Positions 13,601 through 21,939 of a DNA stretch of 64,000 nt are shown here, in pieces. Positions within the stretch are counted from its first letter, which is position 1; the number at the start of each line of letters is the position of its first letter. A program made the position numbers and the translations under genes. The notes under the pieces were generated by a model. It was not told the origin of the DNA and made no database searches. It saw only the letters and a list, made by a program, of their open reading frames with translations. Origin of the DNA: Podarcis raffonei (Eukaryota > Chordata > Lepidosauria > Squamata > Lacertidae); the NCBI RefSeq assembly GCF_027172205.1, contig NC_070606.1, positions 95,862,534-95,926,533 on the forward strand, read 5' to 3'.

Positions 13601-16600
13601 AGCCTGTGAACTTCCTGTCCCAGTGCCATTTCTTTCACAGTGGCAGTCAAGGGCAAAGTTTGTAATACGATGCTCTGGGTGAGAACAAAATTTGGCACCC
13701 CCAAATAGACCACCTCAGTTAAGGAGCTTCTCAGTTGTGCACACACAACCTCGATGCCCTCAGTGCTGCACCTCAGTGGAGGCTGAACGATGGGAGCTGA
13801 GGCGCTCCTTTAGGTATACTTGGCCGAGGCCATTTAGGGCTTTAAAGGTCAGCACCAACACTTTGAATTGTGCTCGGAAATGTACTGGGAACCAATGTAG
13901 GTCTTTAAGGTCTGGTGCAATATGGTCACAGCTGCCACTCTGAGTCACCAGTCTGGCTGCCGCATTCTGGATTGGTTATAGTTTCTGAGTCACTTTCAAA
14001 GGTAGCCCTACATAGAGTGCATTGCAGTAATCCAAGCATGAGATAACTAGAGCACGCACCACTCTGGTGAGACAGTCTGCAGGCAGGTAGGGTCTCAGCC
14101 TGCGTACCAGATGGAGATAGGAGACAGCTGCCCTGGACACAGAACTGACCTGCACCTCCATGGAAAGCTGTTAGTCCAAAATGACTCCCAGGCTGTGCAC
14201 CTGGTCTTTCAGGGGCACAGTTACCCCATTCAGGACCAGGGAGACCCCCACACCTGCTCACCCCCTGCCCTCCAAAAACAGTACTTCTGTCTTGTCAGGA
14301 TTCAGCCTCAATCTGTTAGCTGCCATCCAACCTCCAACCAATCTGAGTAGGCTGAAAGCAAAGAGTAAGGTTACCGTAACTTCTGTCATAGAGCTTCAGT
14401 ATGCTGATGACAACGTAGTGCGCACACACACACAGGATGACCTCCAAACCATCTTAAATATCTTCACAAAAGCTTACAAAAATATTGGCCTATCGCTCAA
14501 CATCCAAAAACCTAAAAAACCAAAGTGCTGCACCAACAAGTACAAAACAACCCCTCTGCAGCACCACAAGTCCAACTCAGTGGTGCAATGCTGGAAAATG
14601 TTGATCACTTCTCCTACCTGGGCAATTATCTTTCCACAAGGGCTGACATTGATGCCAAAATCCATCATCGCCTGAGCTCTGTGAGTGCAGCTTTCTCCCG
14701 GCTAATGTGTAGAGTGTTTAAGGACCAGGACATTCGCAGGGAAATCAAAATGCTTGTACTATTGTAGCTATTGTACTACCAACCTTACTGCATGCTTGTG
14801 AAACATGAACCACTTATAAATGCCATCTCCAATTCCTCAAAAGATTCCATTAACAGTGTCTCAAAAAATTTTTACACATCACTTGGGAAGACAGGCAGAC
14901 TAATGCCAGTGTACCGGAAGAAGCAAAGATCACCATTGTCAAAGCAATGATTCTTCAACATCAACTTCATTGGACTGGTCATGTTGTGCAGATGCCTGAT
15001 TATCATCTTCCAAAGCGACTACTCTATTCTGAACTAAAAAATGGAAAGTGTAATGCCAGTGGTCAACAGAAGAAGAAGAAGAAGAAGAGGAGTTTGGATT
15101 TGATATCCCGCCTTTCACTCCCCTTCAGGAGTCTCAAAGCGGCTAACAATCTCCTTTCCCTTCCTCCCCCACAACAAACACTCTGTGAGGTGAGTGGGGC
15201 TGAGAGACTTCAAAGAAGAGCCTTAAAGACTCTCTCAAGGCAAATCTAAAAAACGTAGTATAAACACTGAAAACTGGGAAACACTGGCCTGTGAGCACTC
15301 CAGTTGGAGAACAGCCTTTACCAAAGGTGTCATGGGCTTTGAACACACTCAAACTCAAGACAAAAGGGAGAAACGTGCTAAGAGAAAGGCATGCTTGACA
15401 AACCCTCACCATGATCAACTCCCACTCAGAAACCTGTGTCCCCATTGTGGAAGGATGTATGGATCCAGAATAGGCCTCCACAGTCACTTACAGACTCACT
15501 GTTAAGTCTATGTTCATGGAAGACAAACTTACTTGGCTACAGATGATGGAAGAAGGAGGAGGAGGAGGTGCTCTTGGTGAGATTATTACCTGGAGATTAG
15601 TGTTTACTGCTGAGATCCATTAAGAATGATTTGCTGTTTTATTAAAAGTGTTTCTAGTTTGAGTGACCAATATGAAGATTTTCCAAGGCTTAAGAAATTG
15701 AATAGCATATGCAGTTTAGTATCTGTTGAAAGGTTGCCATGAATGAATGCTGCTGACCTACGTTCCCTGTCATTTGTAATGCCTTTTCTTACATGTATCT
15801 GTTTGTGCTGTGCGATTTAGATATGATGTGCATATGCACCAGAAGTGATAGCTCCAAAAGACTTGAAAAAAGCGCCTGAGTCGTGGAAGGAAGCTTATAT
15901 TACACTTATACCGAAAAGTGAGTCTGAAAAGACACAACTTAAGAACTACCGACCCATATCCCTGCTGAATGTGGATTACAAAATTTTTGCTGACATTTTG
16001 GCCAATATGTTAAAAGGGGTATTAGTGGAAGAGATACATAAAGACCAAGCTGGCTTTCTCCCGGGTAGACACTTGCCTGACAATACAAGGAATATTATTA
16101 ATATTTTGGAGAAGTTGCAAGTGAACATTAACACTAAAGCAGTTTTAATTTTTGTTGATGCGGAGAAAGCCTTTGACAATATTTCTTGGAGTTTTATGAA
16201 GAAAAATCTTCAGGGGATGGGGGTCGGTCAAGGGCTTGAAAATGGTATAGGTGCAATTTATTCAGAACAAAAAGCTAAGTTAATAGTTAATAACGTGGTT
16301 ACAGAAGAATTTAAGATAGAGAAAGGGACACGACAAGGCTGCCCAATTTCCCCACTGCTTTTTATTTCAGTCCTGGAGGTTTTGCTAAATATGAATAGAA
16401 GGGACGGTTTGATCAAAGGAATACAGGTCTGAGCTAAACATTACAAATTGAAGGCATTTGCAGATGATTTGGTATTGACGGTACAGGAGCCAGAATCTAG
16501 TGTTAAAAGAGCTTTAGAATTGATCCAAGAATTTGGTCACGTGGCAGGATTTAAGCTGAATAAGTCAAAAACTAAAGTCCTTGAGAAAAATCTAACACCA

Positions 16601-19600
16601 ATAGAGAAAGAAAGGTTTCAGAAGGAGACAGGGTTAACATTGGTAAAGAAAGTAAAATATTTAGGGGTTAATATGACTGCTAAAAACTTGAACTTATTTA
16701 AAGATAACTATGAGAAATGTTGGTCAGAAGTGAAAAAAGATCTAGAAACATGGTCAAATTTGAAGCTTTCCTTGTTAGGCCGAATTGCAGCTATAATGAT
16801 GAATGTATTGCCAAGAATGTTGTTTTTGTTTCAATCTTTACAGATTTTAGACAAAATGGACTGTTTCAAGAAGTGGCAGAAAGATATTTCTAGATTTGTC
16901 TGGCAGGGCAAGAAGCCCAGAATAAAATTTAAGATATTAACTGATGCAAAGGAAGAGGTGGATTTGCCCTGCCAGACTTCAAACTTTATTATGAATCGGC
17001 AGCATTTTGCTGGCTGAAAGAATGGCTGCTCCTTGAGAACACTGACATTTTGGATTTGGAAGGTTTTAATAATGTTTTTGGGTGGCATGCATATTTGTGG
17101 TATGACAAGGTTAAAGCTCACAAAGCATTCAAAAATCATATTGTCAGAAAAGCATTGTTTAATGTCTGGATAAGATACAAAGATTTACTGGAGAATAAAA
17201 CCCCAAGGTGGTTGTCACCAATGGAAGCAAAGGCTCAGAAAAAGCTCAATATGGAGGCCAAATGGCCAAAATATTGGGAAATGTTGGAACAAGATGGAGA
17301 TAAATTGAAATTGCAGAGTTTTGACAAATTAAAAGATAAAGTGCAAGACTGGCTTCATTACTATCAAATAAGGGAAGCTTATAATTTGGACAAAAAAACC
17401 GGCTTCCAGGTGGAGAAATCAAAATTGGAAACAGAATTGTTAGAGCCAAAAACAAAGATACTTTCGAGAATGTATAACTTGCTGTTGAAATGGAATACTC
17501 AAGATGAAATGGTAAAATCTGCTATGATTAAATGGGCACAGGATGTTGGACTTAACATTATGTTTGCTGACTGGGAACGGTTGTGGACCACTGGCATGAA
17601 ATTTACGGCATGTAATGCCTTAAGAGAGAATATTATGAAAATGATATACAGATGGTACATGACACCAGTCAAGCTAGCAAAAATCTACCATTTGCCCGAT
17701 AATAAATGTTGGAAATGTAAAGAGTCAGAAGCTACATTCTTTCACCTGTGGTGGACGTGCCCAAGGATAAAGGCTTTCTGGGAAATGATATATAATGAAA
17801 TGAAAAAGGTATTTAAATATACCTTCTTGAAGAAACCAGAGGCCTTTCTTCTGGGCATAGTCGGCCAACAGGTGTTAAAGAAGGATAGAACTTTTTTTAT
17901 GTATGCTACAACAGCAGCAAGAATACTCGTGGCAAAGTATTGGAAGACACAAGATCTACCCACTCTGGAAGAATGGCAGATGAAAGTGATGGACTATATG
18001 GAGTTGGCGGAAATGACTGGCAGAATCCGTGACCAGGGAGAAGAGTTGGTGGAAGAAGATTGGAAGAAATTTAAAGACTACTTACAGAAACATTGGAAAA
18101 TTAATGAATGTTAAAATGATGTTGGAATGGACCTAAGTGGACTTAGTAATGTAAAAATGAGTATGTAAAAATGGTATGACAATTGGTTAAGGTATAAAGA
18201 TGTAAATTTGATGAAAATCGAGCTAAATGTTATGAAGAAAAAGGGGTAAGGATATGCTGAACTAATGACATGATTGGGAGGGACTGGCAGAAATGACTGG
18301 CAGAATCCAAGACCAGGGGAGAGAGACAGCGGAGGAAGATTGGAAGAAATTTAAGGACTATCTTAAGAAACATTGCAAAATGAATGAATGTTAGTATGAC
18401 GCTGGTTTAGAATTTATGTGGTTTTCAGCTGTAACGGATAAGTAAAAAGAAAGAAAGGTTAAAAATTAAATGAAATTTAGGGAAAGGATTTGCTGAATCA
18501 AAAAATTAGAAACTGGAATACAGAAAGGGGAGGTATGAGGAAGTCGGGGAAGTAAGTTATAAGAAAATAAGGGATAGAAAGTATACTTGGGGGTTTTTTC
18601 TTTATTCTTGTCTGTTTCTATTTTTGTATTTTTGTATTTTTGTTTTGTTATGTCTTTATATAATTTTTGAAATTTTAATAAAAAGTTTTAAAAAAATGAT
18701 TGGGAAGACAAAAAAGAGAGGCGTGATTTGCTCTAGGAAACAAAGGAAGTTTATCTCTAAAATGCATCCAGCTAAACATACAGTTGGATTTGGATTTGAT
18801 ATCCTGCTTTATCAATACCCAAAGGAGTCTCAAAGCGGCTAACATTCTCCTTTCTCTTCCTCCCCCACAACAAACACTCTGTGAGGTGAGTGGGGCTGAG
18901 AGACTTCAAAGAAGTGTGACTGGCCGAAGGTCACCCAGCAGCTGCATGTGGAGGAGCGGAGACGCGAACCCGGTTCACCAGATTACAAGTCTACCGCTCT
19001 TAACCACTACACCACACTGGCTCTTTAGTTGGGCTAAATAAACAGTTCATTACAAGAACAACCAGAGCTTGTCTTGGCTGTGTTCAATTGTCCTTGGTGC
19101 TTTGCCCCTCTTCTTGCTTACAACACCCACTACATTAAGTGTCCCCCCCCCAGAAGTTGATAAACTACAATTTCCATCAGCCCCGGCAAGCACAGCTGAT
19201 GGCCATGGAAGATGGGAGTTGTGTTCTGCAGTGGCTAGAGGGCCAAAGGTTCTGCACAACTACCCTGGATTATTTACAAGCAGAGGGGATAGACATGCAG
19301 AATAACCACCAGAGGCGGTTTTAGGGTAGCATGACTGGTTTGGCCACACTGGGTGCCATTGCCTCAGGTGGCACCATAACAATGATGTACAATGGTACCT
19401 CGGGTTACATACGCTTCAGGTTACATACGCTTTAGGCTACAGACTCCGCTAACCCAGAAATAGTACCTTGGGTTAAGAACTTTGCTTCAGGATGAGAACA
19501 GAAATCGTGCTCCGGGGGCGCGGTGGCAGCAGGAGGCCCCATTAGCTAAAGTGGTGCTTCAGGTTAAGAACAGTTTCAGGTTAAGAACGGACGTCCGGAA

Positions 19601-20368
19601 CGAATTAAGTACTTAACCCGAGGTACCACTGTATAATGGAGAGCAAGTGGTGAGTGGGCAGCGCCAAATTTTAGCGCTGCACAGGGAGCCACTGAAATTT
19701 GAGAGCCCCAAATCCTCCTCTTCCTCCATCATTGTTCTATCAAACTTTTATCTGCATGGCAGCTGCTAGGTCTGCCTGTGTATGGCCTATATAACACAGC
19801 AGCAGTGGCAGGAATGAACTAATTCAGATTAACAGATTCACAGAATTAATTCCAAAATCTCTGAATTGTTTTTGTTTTGTTTTGTTTTGTTTCTTAAATT
19901 TGTTAGTTACTTTTACTTGCCCTTATTACACCTGAAAGTAGTTTGTAAAAATTCTGGGTGACTTGAAAAGGAATTAAGTTACTTTTGCAATGGAACCTTG
20001 GATGATTTTTAATTCAGTTTTAATTTTAATTCAATGATTTTTAATTGTAGGAGTTTCATCGCATTTAATTGTCTATTAAATTGTGGCCCTTGCAGTTAGC
20101 ATTTAAACCCATGGTACTGTTTAAGCTTAAATACCAGAATGGTTGGGGGAAATTGATAAAACAATTATTGACATTAGACTGAGTTATCACTAAGAAGTAC
20201 CTTAATGAAAGTATCTTCACGAAGCTTCGCCCCGGATTTCCACAAACCTCCAATGACAGGAAGCGGAAAAGGTCCTGGAGGATATTGCCTGCGTGACCAG
20301 AGTTGTTTCAGGAAGTGCAGAATCAGAAGAACCACCAGCACAGCAATCAAAAATGCCCTTATCTCCAT
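1429..20368 (-). CDS. Cytochrome P450 family 2 gene (CYP2J/CYP2K-like), exons 1-8 of 9
   Basis: Microsomal heme-thiolate monooxygenase of the CYP2 family, anchored in the ER membrane and expected to oxidise lipids or xenobiotics with electrons from P450 reductase. Eight minus-strand exons were located: 20201-20368, 10991-11147, 8856-9005, 8353-8513, 6870-7046, 4977-5118, 2821-3008 and 1429-1570. All have AG acceptors and GT donors, and phases join without a stop over 1285 nt (about 428 residues). Visible motifs: N-terminal anchor followed by the PPGPFPLP hinge (about 30-37), C-helix WxxxR (118-122), I-helix AGSDTT (295-300), ExxR (352-355) and the PTEFNP segment (about 402-407). The heme-Cys loop begins as LPFGAG and must continue in exon 9, which is beyond the left edge. 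Exon 2 is two codons shorter than in CYP2C. Subfamily choice (2J or 2K) is inference; family CYP2 is secure. Confidence 0.93.
1863..2385 (-). mobile_element. Old CR1-type LINE, ORF2 C-terminus, antisense (intron 7)
   Basis: Minus-strand translation gives pieces such as [10 protein letters not shown] and a pattern like the CR1 C-terminal region seen in the young copies ([15 protein letters not shown]), with many substitutions. 3' end at left of the match is lost. An old copy inside CYP2 intron 7. Confidence 0.6.
2391..2437 (+). repeat. (ATT)n microsatellite
   Basis: About 15 uninterrupted ATT units immediately before the hAT-type element. Confidence 0.95.
2445..2601 (+). mobile_element. hAT-type miniature transposon with 8-bp target duplication
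   Basis: 157 bp. Termini are CAGTGGCGTAGCGTGGG and its near-perfect inverse CCCACGCTACGCCACTG. Flanked on both sides by TGCTGCAT (2437-2444 and 2602-2609), the 8-bp duplication expected for hAT transposition. No coding capacity, so non-autonomous. Lies in CYP2 intron 7. Confidence 0.93.
2821..3008 (-). CDS. CYP2 locus 1, exon 7 (K helix, ExxR)
   Basis: 188 nt, canonical size. Encodes [12 protein letters not shown], then [16 protein letters not shown] with the invariant ExxR of the K helix, and ends GFLIPK. Acceptor TTCAG, donor GTATAG. Confidence 0.95.
3400..3735 (+). mobile_element. Possible LTR-like fragment (intron 6)
   Basis: GC-moderate stretch with an AATAAA signal near 3519 followed by a CT/GT-rich run, as in LTR R-U5 regions. 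No target duplication or second copy in the window, so the class is uncertain. Confidence 0.25.
3736..4976. other. CYP2 intron 6 sequence, no element recognised
   Basis: Between the possible LTR piece and exon 6. I read both strands and saw no coding similarity, long tandem repeat or terminal inverted repeat that I could assign. Confidence 0.4.
4977..5118 (-). CDS. CYP2 locus 1, exon 6 (I helix)
   Basis: 142 nt, canonical size. Encodes the I helix with [20 protein letters not shown]. The acid-alcohol pair Asp-Thr that delivers protons to bound dioxygen is intact. Acceptor ATCAG, donor GTGAGA, leaves in phase 1. Confidence 0.95.
5221..5502 (-). mobile_element. Bov-B (RTE) LINE, 3' end, with target duplication
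   Basis: 282 bp, 5'-truncated, in CYP2 intron 5. Minus-strand frame encodes the Bov-B C-terminus ([20 protein letters not shown], then KSRTRLND). The 3' tail appears at the left as GTT repeats. Flanked by ACCATACCACC at 5210-5220 and 5503-5513, an 11-bp target duplication. Confidence 0.93.
5747..6104 (+). mobile_element. Miniature DNA transposon, TA target, CCGTATTTTTCGC ends
   Basis: 358 bp. Left end CCGTATTTTTCGCTCCATAAG is mirrored at the right by CTTATAGAGCGAAAAATACAG, with TA on both sides (5745-5746, 6105-6106). This fits a Tc1/mariner-superfamily non-autonomous element. The interior is GC-rich and non-coding. Lies in intron 5. Confidence 0.8.
6870..7046 (-). CDS. CYP2 locus 1, exon 5
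   Basis: 177 nt, canonical size. Encodes [20 protein letters not shown] and later [14 protein letters not shown], the F-G loop and G/H helices of CYP2. PWxMKxLPGPH is a family signature. Acceptor TTTAG, donor GTAAGT. Confidence 0.95.
7638..7678 (+). repeat. (TA)n microsatellite
   Basis: About 20 TA units in CYP2 intron 4. It creates spurious Ile-Tyr repeat frames on both strands. Confidence 0.97.
7832..8073 (+). mobile_element. Tc1/mariner-type miniature element, 242 bp
   Basis: Ends CAATGGTACCTCTGGTTACG and CATAACCAGAGTTACCACTG are inverted repeats; TA flanks at 7830-7831 and 8074-8075. Same length and layout as 19390-19631. Internal sub-repeats of the AACCTGAAG type. Lies in intron 4. Confidence 0.88.
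8353..8513 (-). CDS. CYP2 locus 1, exon 4
   Basis: 161 nt, canonical size. Encodes [20 protein letters not shown] followed by VVFGYRF, the conserved D/E-helix region (N-x-VSN-I/V-ICS). Acceptor TTGCAG, donor GTGAGT, enters in phase 1 and leaves in phase 0. Confidence 0.94.
8612..8755 (+). mobile_element. tRNA-derived SINE with CR1-like tail
   Basis: A degraded tRNA-like head with a B-box-like GGTTCAAGTCC, followed by a CR1-type 3' tail (GACTAGATGACTCTCTGGGTCC, ATTCTGTGATTCT). In intron 3, between exons 3 and 4. Diverged, so moderately old. Confidence 0.65.
8856..9005 (-). CDS. CYP2 locus 1, exon 3 (C helix)
   Basis: 150 nt, canonical size. Encodes [15 protein letters not shown] and then [18 protein letters not shown]; the W and R of the C-helix contact a heme propionate in the family. 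This segment resembles CYP2J and CYP2K more than CYP2C. Acceptor CATAG, donor GTACAT. Confidence 0.94.
9400..9835 (-). mobile_element. CR1 LINE fragment, RT domain, antisense
   Basis: Minus-strand frames give [20 protein letters not shown] and FADDTTLGG, the CR1 reverse-transcriptase catalytic block (compare FADDTKLGG in the young copies). Diverged and frame-broken; intron 2. Confidence 0.85.
10225..10350 (+). mobile_element. Bov-B LINE fragment, RT C-terminal part
   Basis: Plus-strand frame reads [20 protein letters not shown], then [16 protein letters not shown], a Bov-B hallmark region. Short and truncated at both ends; intron 2. Confidence 0.85.
10465..10540 (+). repeat. LINE-type 3' tail (L2-like)
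   Basis: GTGAGCCACCCC, then GGGCGGTGTATAAATTTAATAAATAAA, an L2-like tail ending in ATAAA repeats. Adjoins an oppositely oriented L2 piece. Confidence 0.5.
10541..10800 (-). mobile_element. L2 LINE fragment, antisense
   Basis: Minus-strand frame includes [20 protein letters not shown] and [11 protein letters not shown], the L2 C-terminal signature ([23 protein letters not shown]). Old; lies just below exon 2. Confidence 0.85.
10991..11147 (-). CDS. CYP2 locus 1, exon 2
   Basis: 157 nt. Encodes a segment starting [12 protein letters not shown] and containing [20 protein letters not shown], the typical CYP2 A-helix and beta-1 region. Acceptor GGTAG and donor GTGAGT. A 163-nt version using six more bases would include an in-frame TAG, so the shorter exon is preferred. 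Ends in phase 1. Confidence 0.92.
12101..12538 (+). mobile_element. Solo LTR of the chromovirus family
   Basis: Fossil. 438 bp, TGTCAGGGAACTG to CCCTTTACA, homologous to the LTR at 525-961. Flanked by the 5-bp duplication GGATG (12096-12100 and 12539-12543) within an L2 LINE, typical of Ty3/Gypsy integration followed by LTR-LTR recombination. It still holds most of the reading frame seen in the other LTR. Confidence 0.9.
12785..13032 (-). mobile_element. Internally deleted Bov-B LINE with 12-bp target duplication
   Basis: 248 bp between two copies of ATGTTGTATTCT (12773-12784 and 13033-13044). The left (3') part is the usual Bov-B 3' end with GTT tail. The right part (from about 12960) is a different Bov-B-like segment (GCAAGCCACTCCAGTAT, CCATGGACAAAGACAACAGG). 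So it is either an internally deleted Bov-B or a Bov-B-tailed SINE. Inserted in the 3' part of an L2. Confidence 0.88.
13690..14343 (-). mobile_element. L2 LINE fragment, antisense
   Basis: Minus-strand frames: [54 protein letters not shown] and [20 protein letters not shown]. This is the well-known L2 C-terminal block. Abuts an Ingi-like LINE at 14344. Confidence 0.9.
14344..15550 (+). mobile_element. Ingi-like LINE, RT C-terminus to 3' end, with C2H2 finger
   Basis: Frames: [12 protein letters not shown] with ELQYADDNV (RT motif), [60 protein letters not shown] and, near 15430-15505, [21 protein letters not shown], a C2H2 zinc finger (C-x2-C-x12-H-x3-H). A C-terminal C2H2 finger is known in the Ingi clade of the I superfamily; clade choice is inference. 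Frameshifted and 5'-truncated, with a SINE at 15068-15220. Confidence 0.75.
15068..15220 (-). mobile_element. CORE-SINE (MIR-like), truncated, inside the Ingi-like LINE
   Basis: Starts with GAAGAAG repeats and GTTTGGATTTGATATCCCGCC, runs through CACTCTGTGAGGTGAGTGGGGC and stops short of the tRNA-like head. The LINE reading resumes afterwards (CTTAAAGACTCTCTC). Confidence 0.85.
15838..18690 (+). mobile_element. L1 LINE, 5'-truncated, with complete 3' UTR
   Basis: ORF2 from within the reverse transcriptase: [53 protein letters not shown], then FADDLVL, and the Cys region [19 protein letters not shown] (CxxC...HxxxxC). ORF2 is interrupted by a stop near 16432 and a frame change near 17015, so it is not functional. 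The 3' UTR ends AATAAAAAG plus A-run. Its 3' UTR block (GGATTTGCTGAATCA) is shared with the ORF1-only elements at 39.6 and 61.8 kb. Confidence 0.93.
18276..18395 (+). repeat. Tandem partial duplication of L1 ORF2 C-terminus in its 3' UTR
   Basis: The stretch with GAAATGACTGGCAGAATCC, then GATTGGAAGAAATTTAA and AATGAATGTTA repeats the end of ORF2 at 18005-18114, about 275 bp downstream. Divergence between units suggests it was present in the source element. Confidence 0.85.
18781..19024 (-). mobile_element. CORE-SINE (MIR-like), near full length
   Basis: Reverse of a tRNA-like head (GTGTGGTGTAGTGGTTAAGAG), core (CTGGGTGACCTT, CACAGAGTGTTTGTTG) and L2-like tail (CCGCTTTGAGACTCC). Follows the L1 poly-A by about 90 bp. 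Confidence 0.9.
19150..19265. repeat. Interspersed palindrome-like repeat
   Basis: AACTACAATTTCCATCAGCC is partly mirrored by GATGGGAGTTGTGTTC about 55 bp on. A related copy lies at 11380-11455 (TGCAACTCCCTGCCCATTGG). Family not named; looks like an old non-autonomous DNA element. Confidence 0.4.
19390..19631 (+). mobile_element. Tc1/mariner-type miniature element, 242 bp
   Basis: Ends CAATGGTACCTCGGGTTACA and TTAACCCGAGGTACCACTG are inverted repeats; TA on both sides (19388-19389, 19632-19633). The interior repeats the motif CAGGTTAAGAAC. Confidence 0.9.
20201..20368 (-). CDS. CYP2 locus 1, exon 1 (start codon, membrane anchor)
   Basis: 168 nt, the usual CYP2 exon 1 size. It begins at ATG (20368-20366) and encodes [10 protein letters not shown], a hydrophobic anchor of about 17 residues, then a basic stop-transfer patch (WSRR) and the [11 protein letters not shown] hinge. 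It ends in a complete Lys codon followed by GTACTT as donor, phase 0. The start was chosen because it sits directly before the anchor and below a TATA box. Confidence 0.93.
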
Positions 20369-20480
20369 CCTTCTCTTGCCGTCTCTTTCACCTTGTTTCT
20401 TTCTAGGATTCCTGGTTAGGTTCAACTCTCCTTCTTCAAGAGCTTTTTAATCCCTCAGAGACCTTGGCATTTCTCTCTCT

Positions 20481-20490
20481 CTTTATATAC
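20481..20490 (-). promoter_or_regulatory. TATA box of CYP2 locus 1
   Basis: On the minus strand the sequence reads GTATATAAAG, about 115 bp upstream of the ATG. This predicts transcription starting near 20450 and a 5' UTR of about 80-90 nt. A CT-rich run (GA-rich on the gene strand) adjoins it. Placement is by sequence only. Confidence 0.6.
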
Positions 20491-20734
20491 TCCACTACTA
20501 AAAGCAATTAAGCAACAAAGGTTCTGACATCCCATCAAATAGCCCTGTAATGAGACCTCGAGGCACGCGCCACAGCCGGACTCTATAATCATTCTTATGT
20601 GTGTCACTCAAATGTCCGGGGTTTAATATGTGTGTGTTTAATATGAATTGCAATTAGAATTCTAGGTAGTGTAAGACTGATTTGTGCCACAAACATTCGG
20701 GGAAATGCATACCATACATTCATGAAATTAAAAA

Positions 20735-20890
20735 AGTATGTGAGAAAAGGCCTGCTGGGTCAGACCAAAGTCCTATTGAGTGCAAGTGCCCATGGGAAGC
20801 CCTCAGGCACGACATGAAGGCAATATCCCTCACCCACTATTGTTCTCCAGTATTTGCAGCATCTGATCCTGGAAATCTGGCATGGTCCAA
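20735..20890 (+). repeat. Interspersed repeat of uncertain class
   Basis: Contains GGCCTGCTGGGTCAGACCAA, CCCATGGGAAGCCC and CATGAAGGCAATA, phrases common to a dispersed sauropsid repeat I cannot place in a named family. It lies about 400 bp upstream of the CYP2 exon 1 promoter region. Confidence 0.4.
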
Positions 20891-21158
20891 GGGTGCAATG
20901 GGAAGCCTGAGCCCCCCACCCACCCACTTGCTGCCTCCTTGTTCACGAGGTGGTTCCCTATTTTTCTCCCTTGAAAAGTACATAGAGCTAAAGGAGGAAG
21001 CTGGGACATGGGCTTGCTTTCCCACATCTTCTTTCTGCTCCACGTGTACTGGATCCAACTTTGGAAAAGCAAAGTGTGTATGGGCACATTCTCCTTCTCT
21101 CCTTCTCCTTTGGTGGTGGTGGGGCTCATCTGGGAGCCAAGTGCATGGTGCTCACAGG

Positions 21159-21482
21159 CAGGGATAGCCAACCTAAGGCCCAGGGGCTGGAAGCAGCCCA
21201 ATCACCTTCTCAATCCAGCCCGCGGACAGTCCAGGAATCAGCATGTTTTTACATGAGTAGAATATGTCCCTTTATTTAAAATGCATCTCTGGGTTATTTG
21301 TGGGGCCTGCCTGGTGTTTTTACATGAGTAGAATATGTCCCTTTATTTAAAATGCATCTCTGGGGTTATTTGTGGGGCATAGGAATTCATTCATCCCCCC
21401 CCAAAAAAAATATAGTCTGGCCCGTCACATGGTCTGAGGGACGGTGGACTGGCCCACGGCTGGAAAAGGTTGCTGACCCCCG
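21159..21482 (+). mobile_element. hAT-like non-autonomous element with internal duplication
   Basis: Left end CAGGGATAGCCAACCTAAGG and right end AAAAGGTTGCTGACCCCCG resemble the CAGGGG...GGTTGCTGACCCC termini of Charlie-type hAT elements. A unit of about 70 bp (TTTTTACATGAGTAGAATAT...TTATTTGTGGGGC) is repeated in tandem at about 21244-21312 and 21315-21381. No clear 8-bp target duplication seen. Confidence 0.55.
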
Positions 21483-21939
21483 CGACTAATCCCAAATTCC
21501 CAAGGTGTCCATGGGCCTAAAACGGTTTGTGATCCCTCCTGGAAATGGAAGAGAATCATCATGAATGATGTCCTTTAGTAGTGTATCCTTCACAAACTTC
21601 TCTAATATCCCTTTAAAGTCATTTAAATTGGTAGCATCATGGTTGTGTGAATGTTTTCTTTCTTTCTTTTATATTTCCATGGATTTCTCTGCTTCATCTC
21701 TCTAATGCTCAGGGCAGTCTGAGGTATCTGTCATATAGCCTTGCTTTTCCAAACCATGCATACAGGCAGGTCTGGCACAGCCTTTGAGTGGGGTGAAGCC
21801 ATTTCCTCAGATGGTGGAAGCCCCTGTGTTGGCGCCCCCATGCCAGTGGCAGAGAAGTAATGCTGGCATAGAAAATGATTTTGGATAAGATATTCATTGA
21901 GATCTAGGTGATTTTTGACTGAGATCTCAGCATAAATCG

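Larger units (their letters stand above)
11148..20200 (-). other. CYP2 locus 1 intron 1, 9 kb of nested repeats
   Basis: The intron between exons 1 and 2 holds L2, a solo LTR, Bov-B, a second L2, an Ingi-like LINE with a SINE inside, an L1, another SINE and a miniature element. Unassigned parts are 13210-13690 and 19660-20200. Confidence 0.85.
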
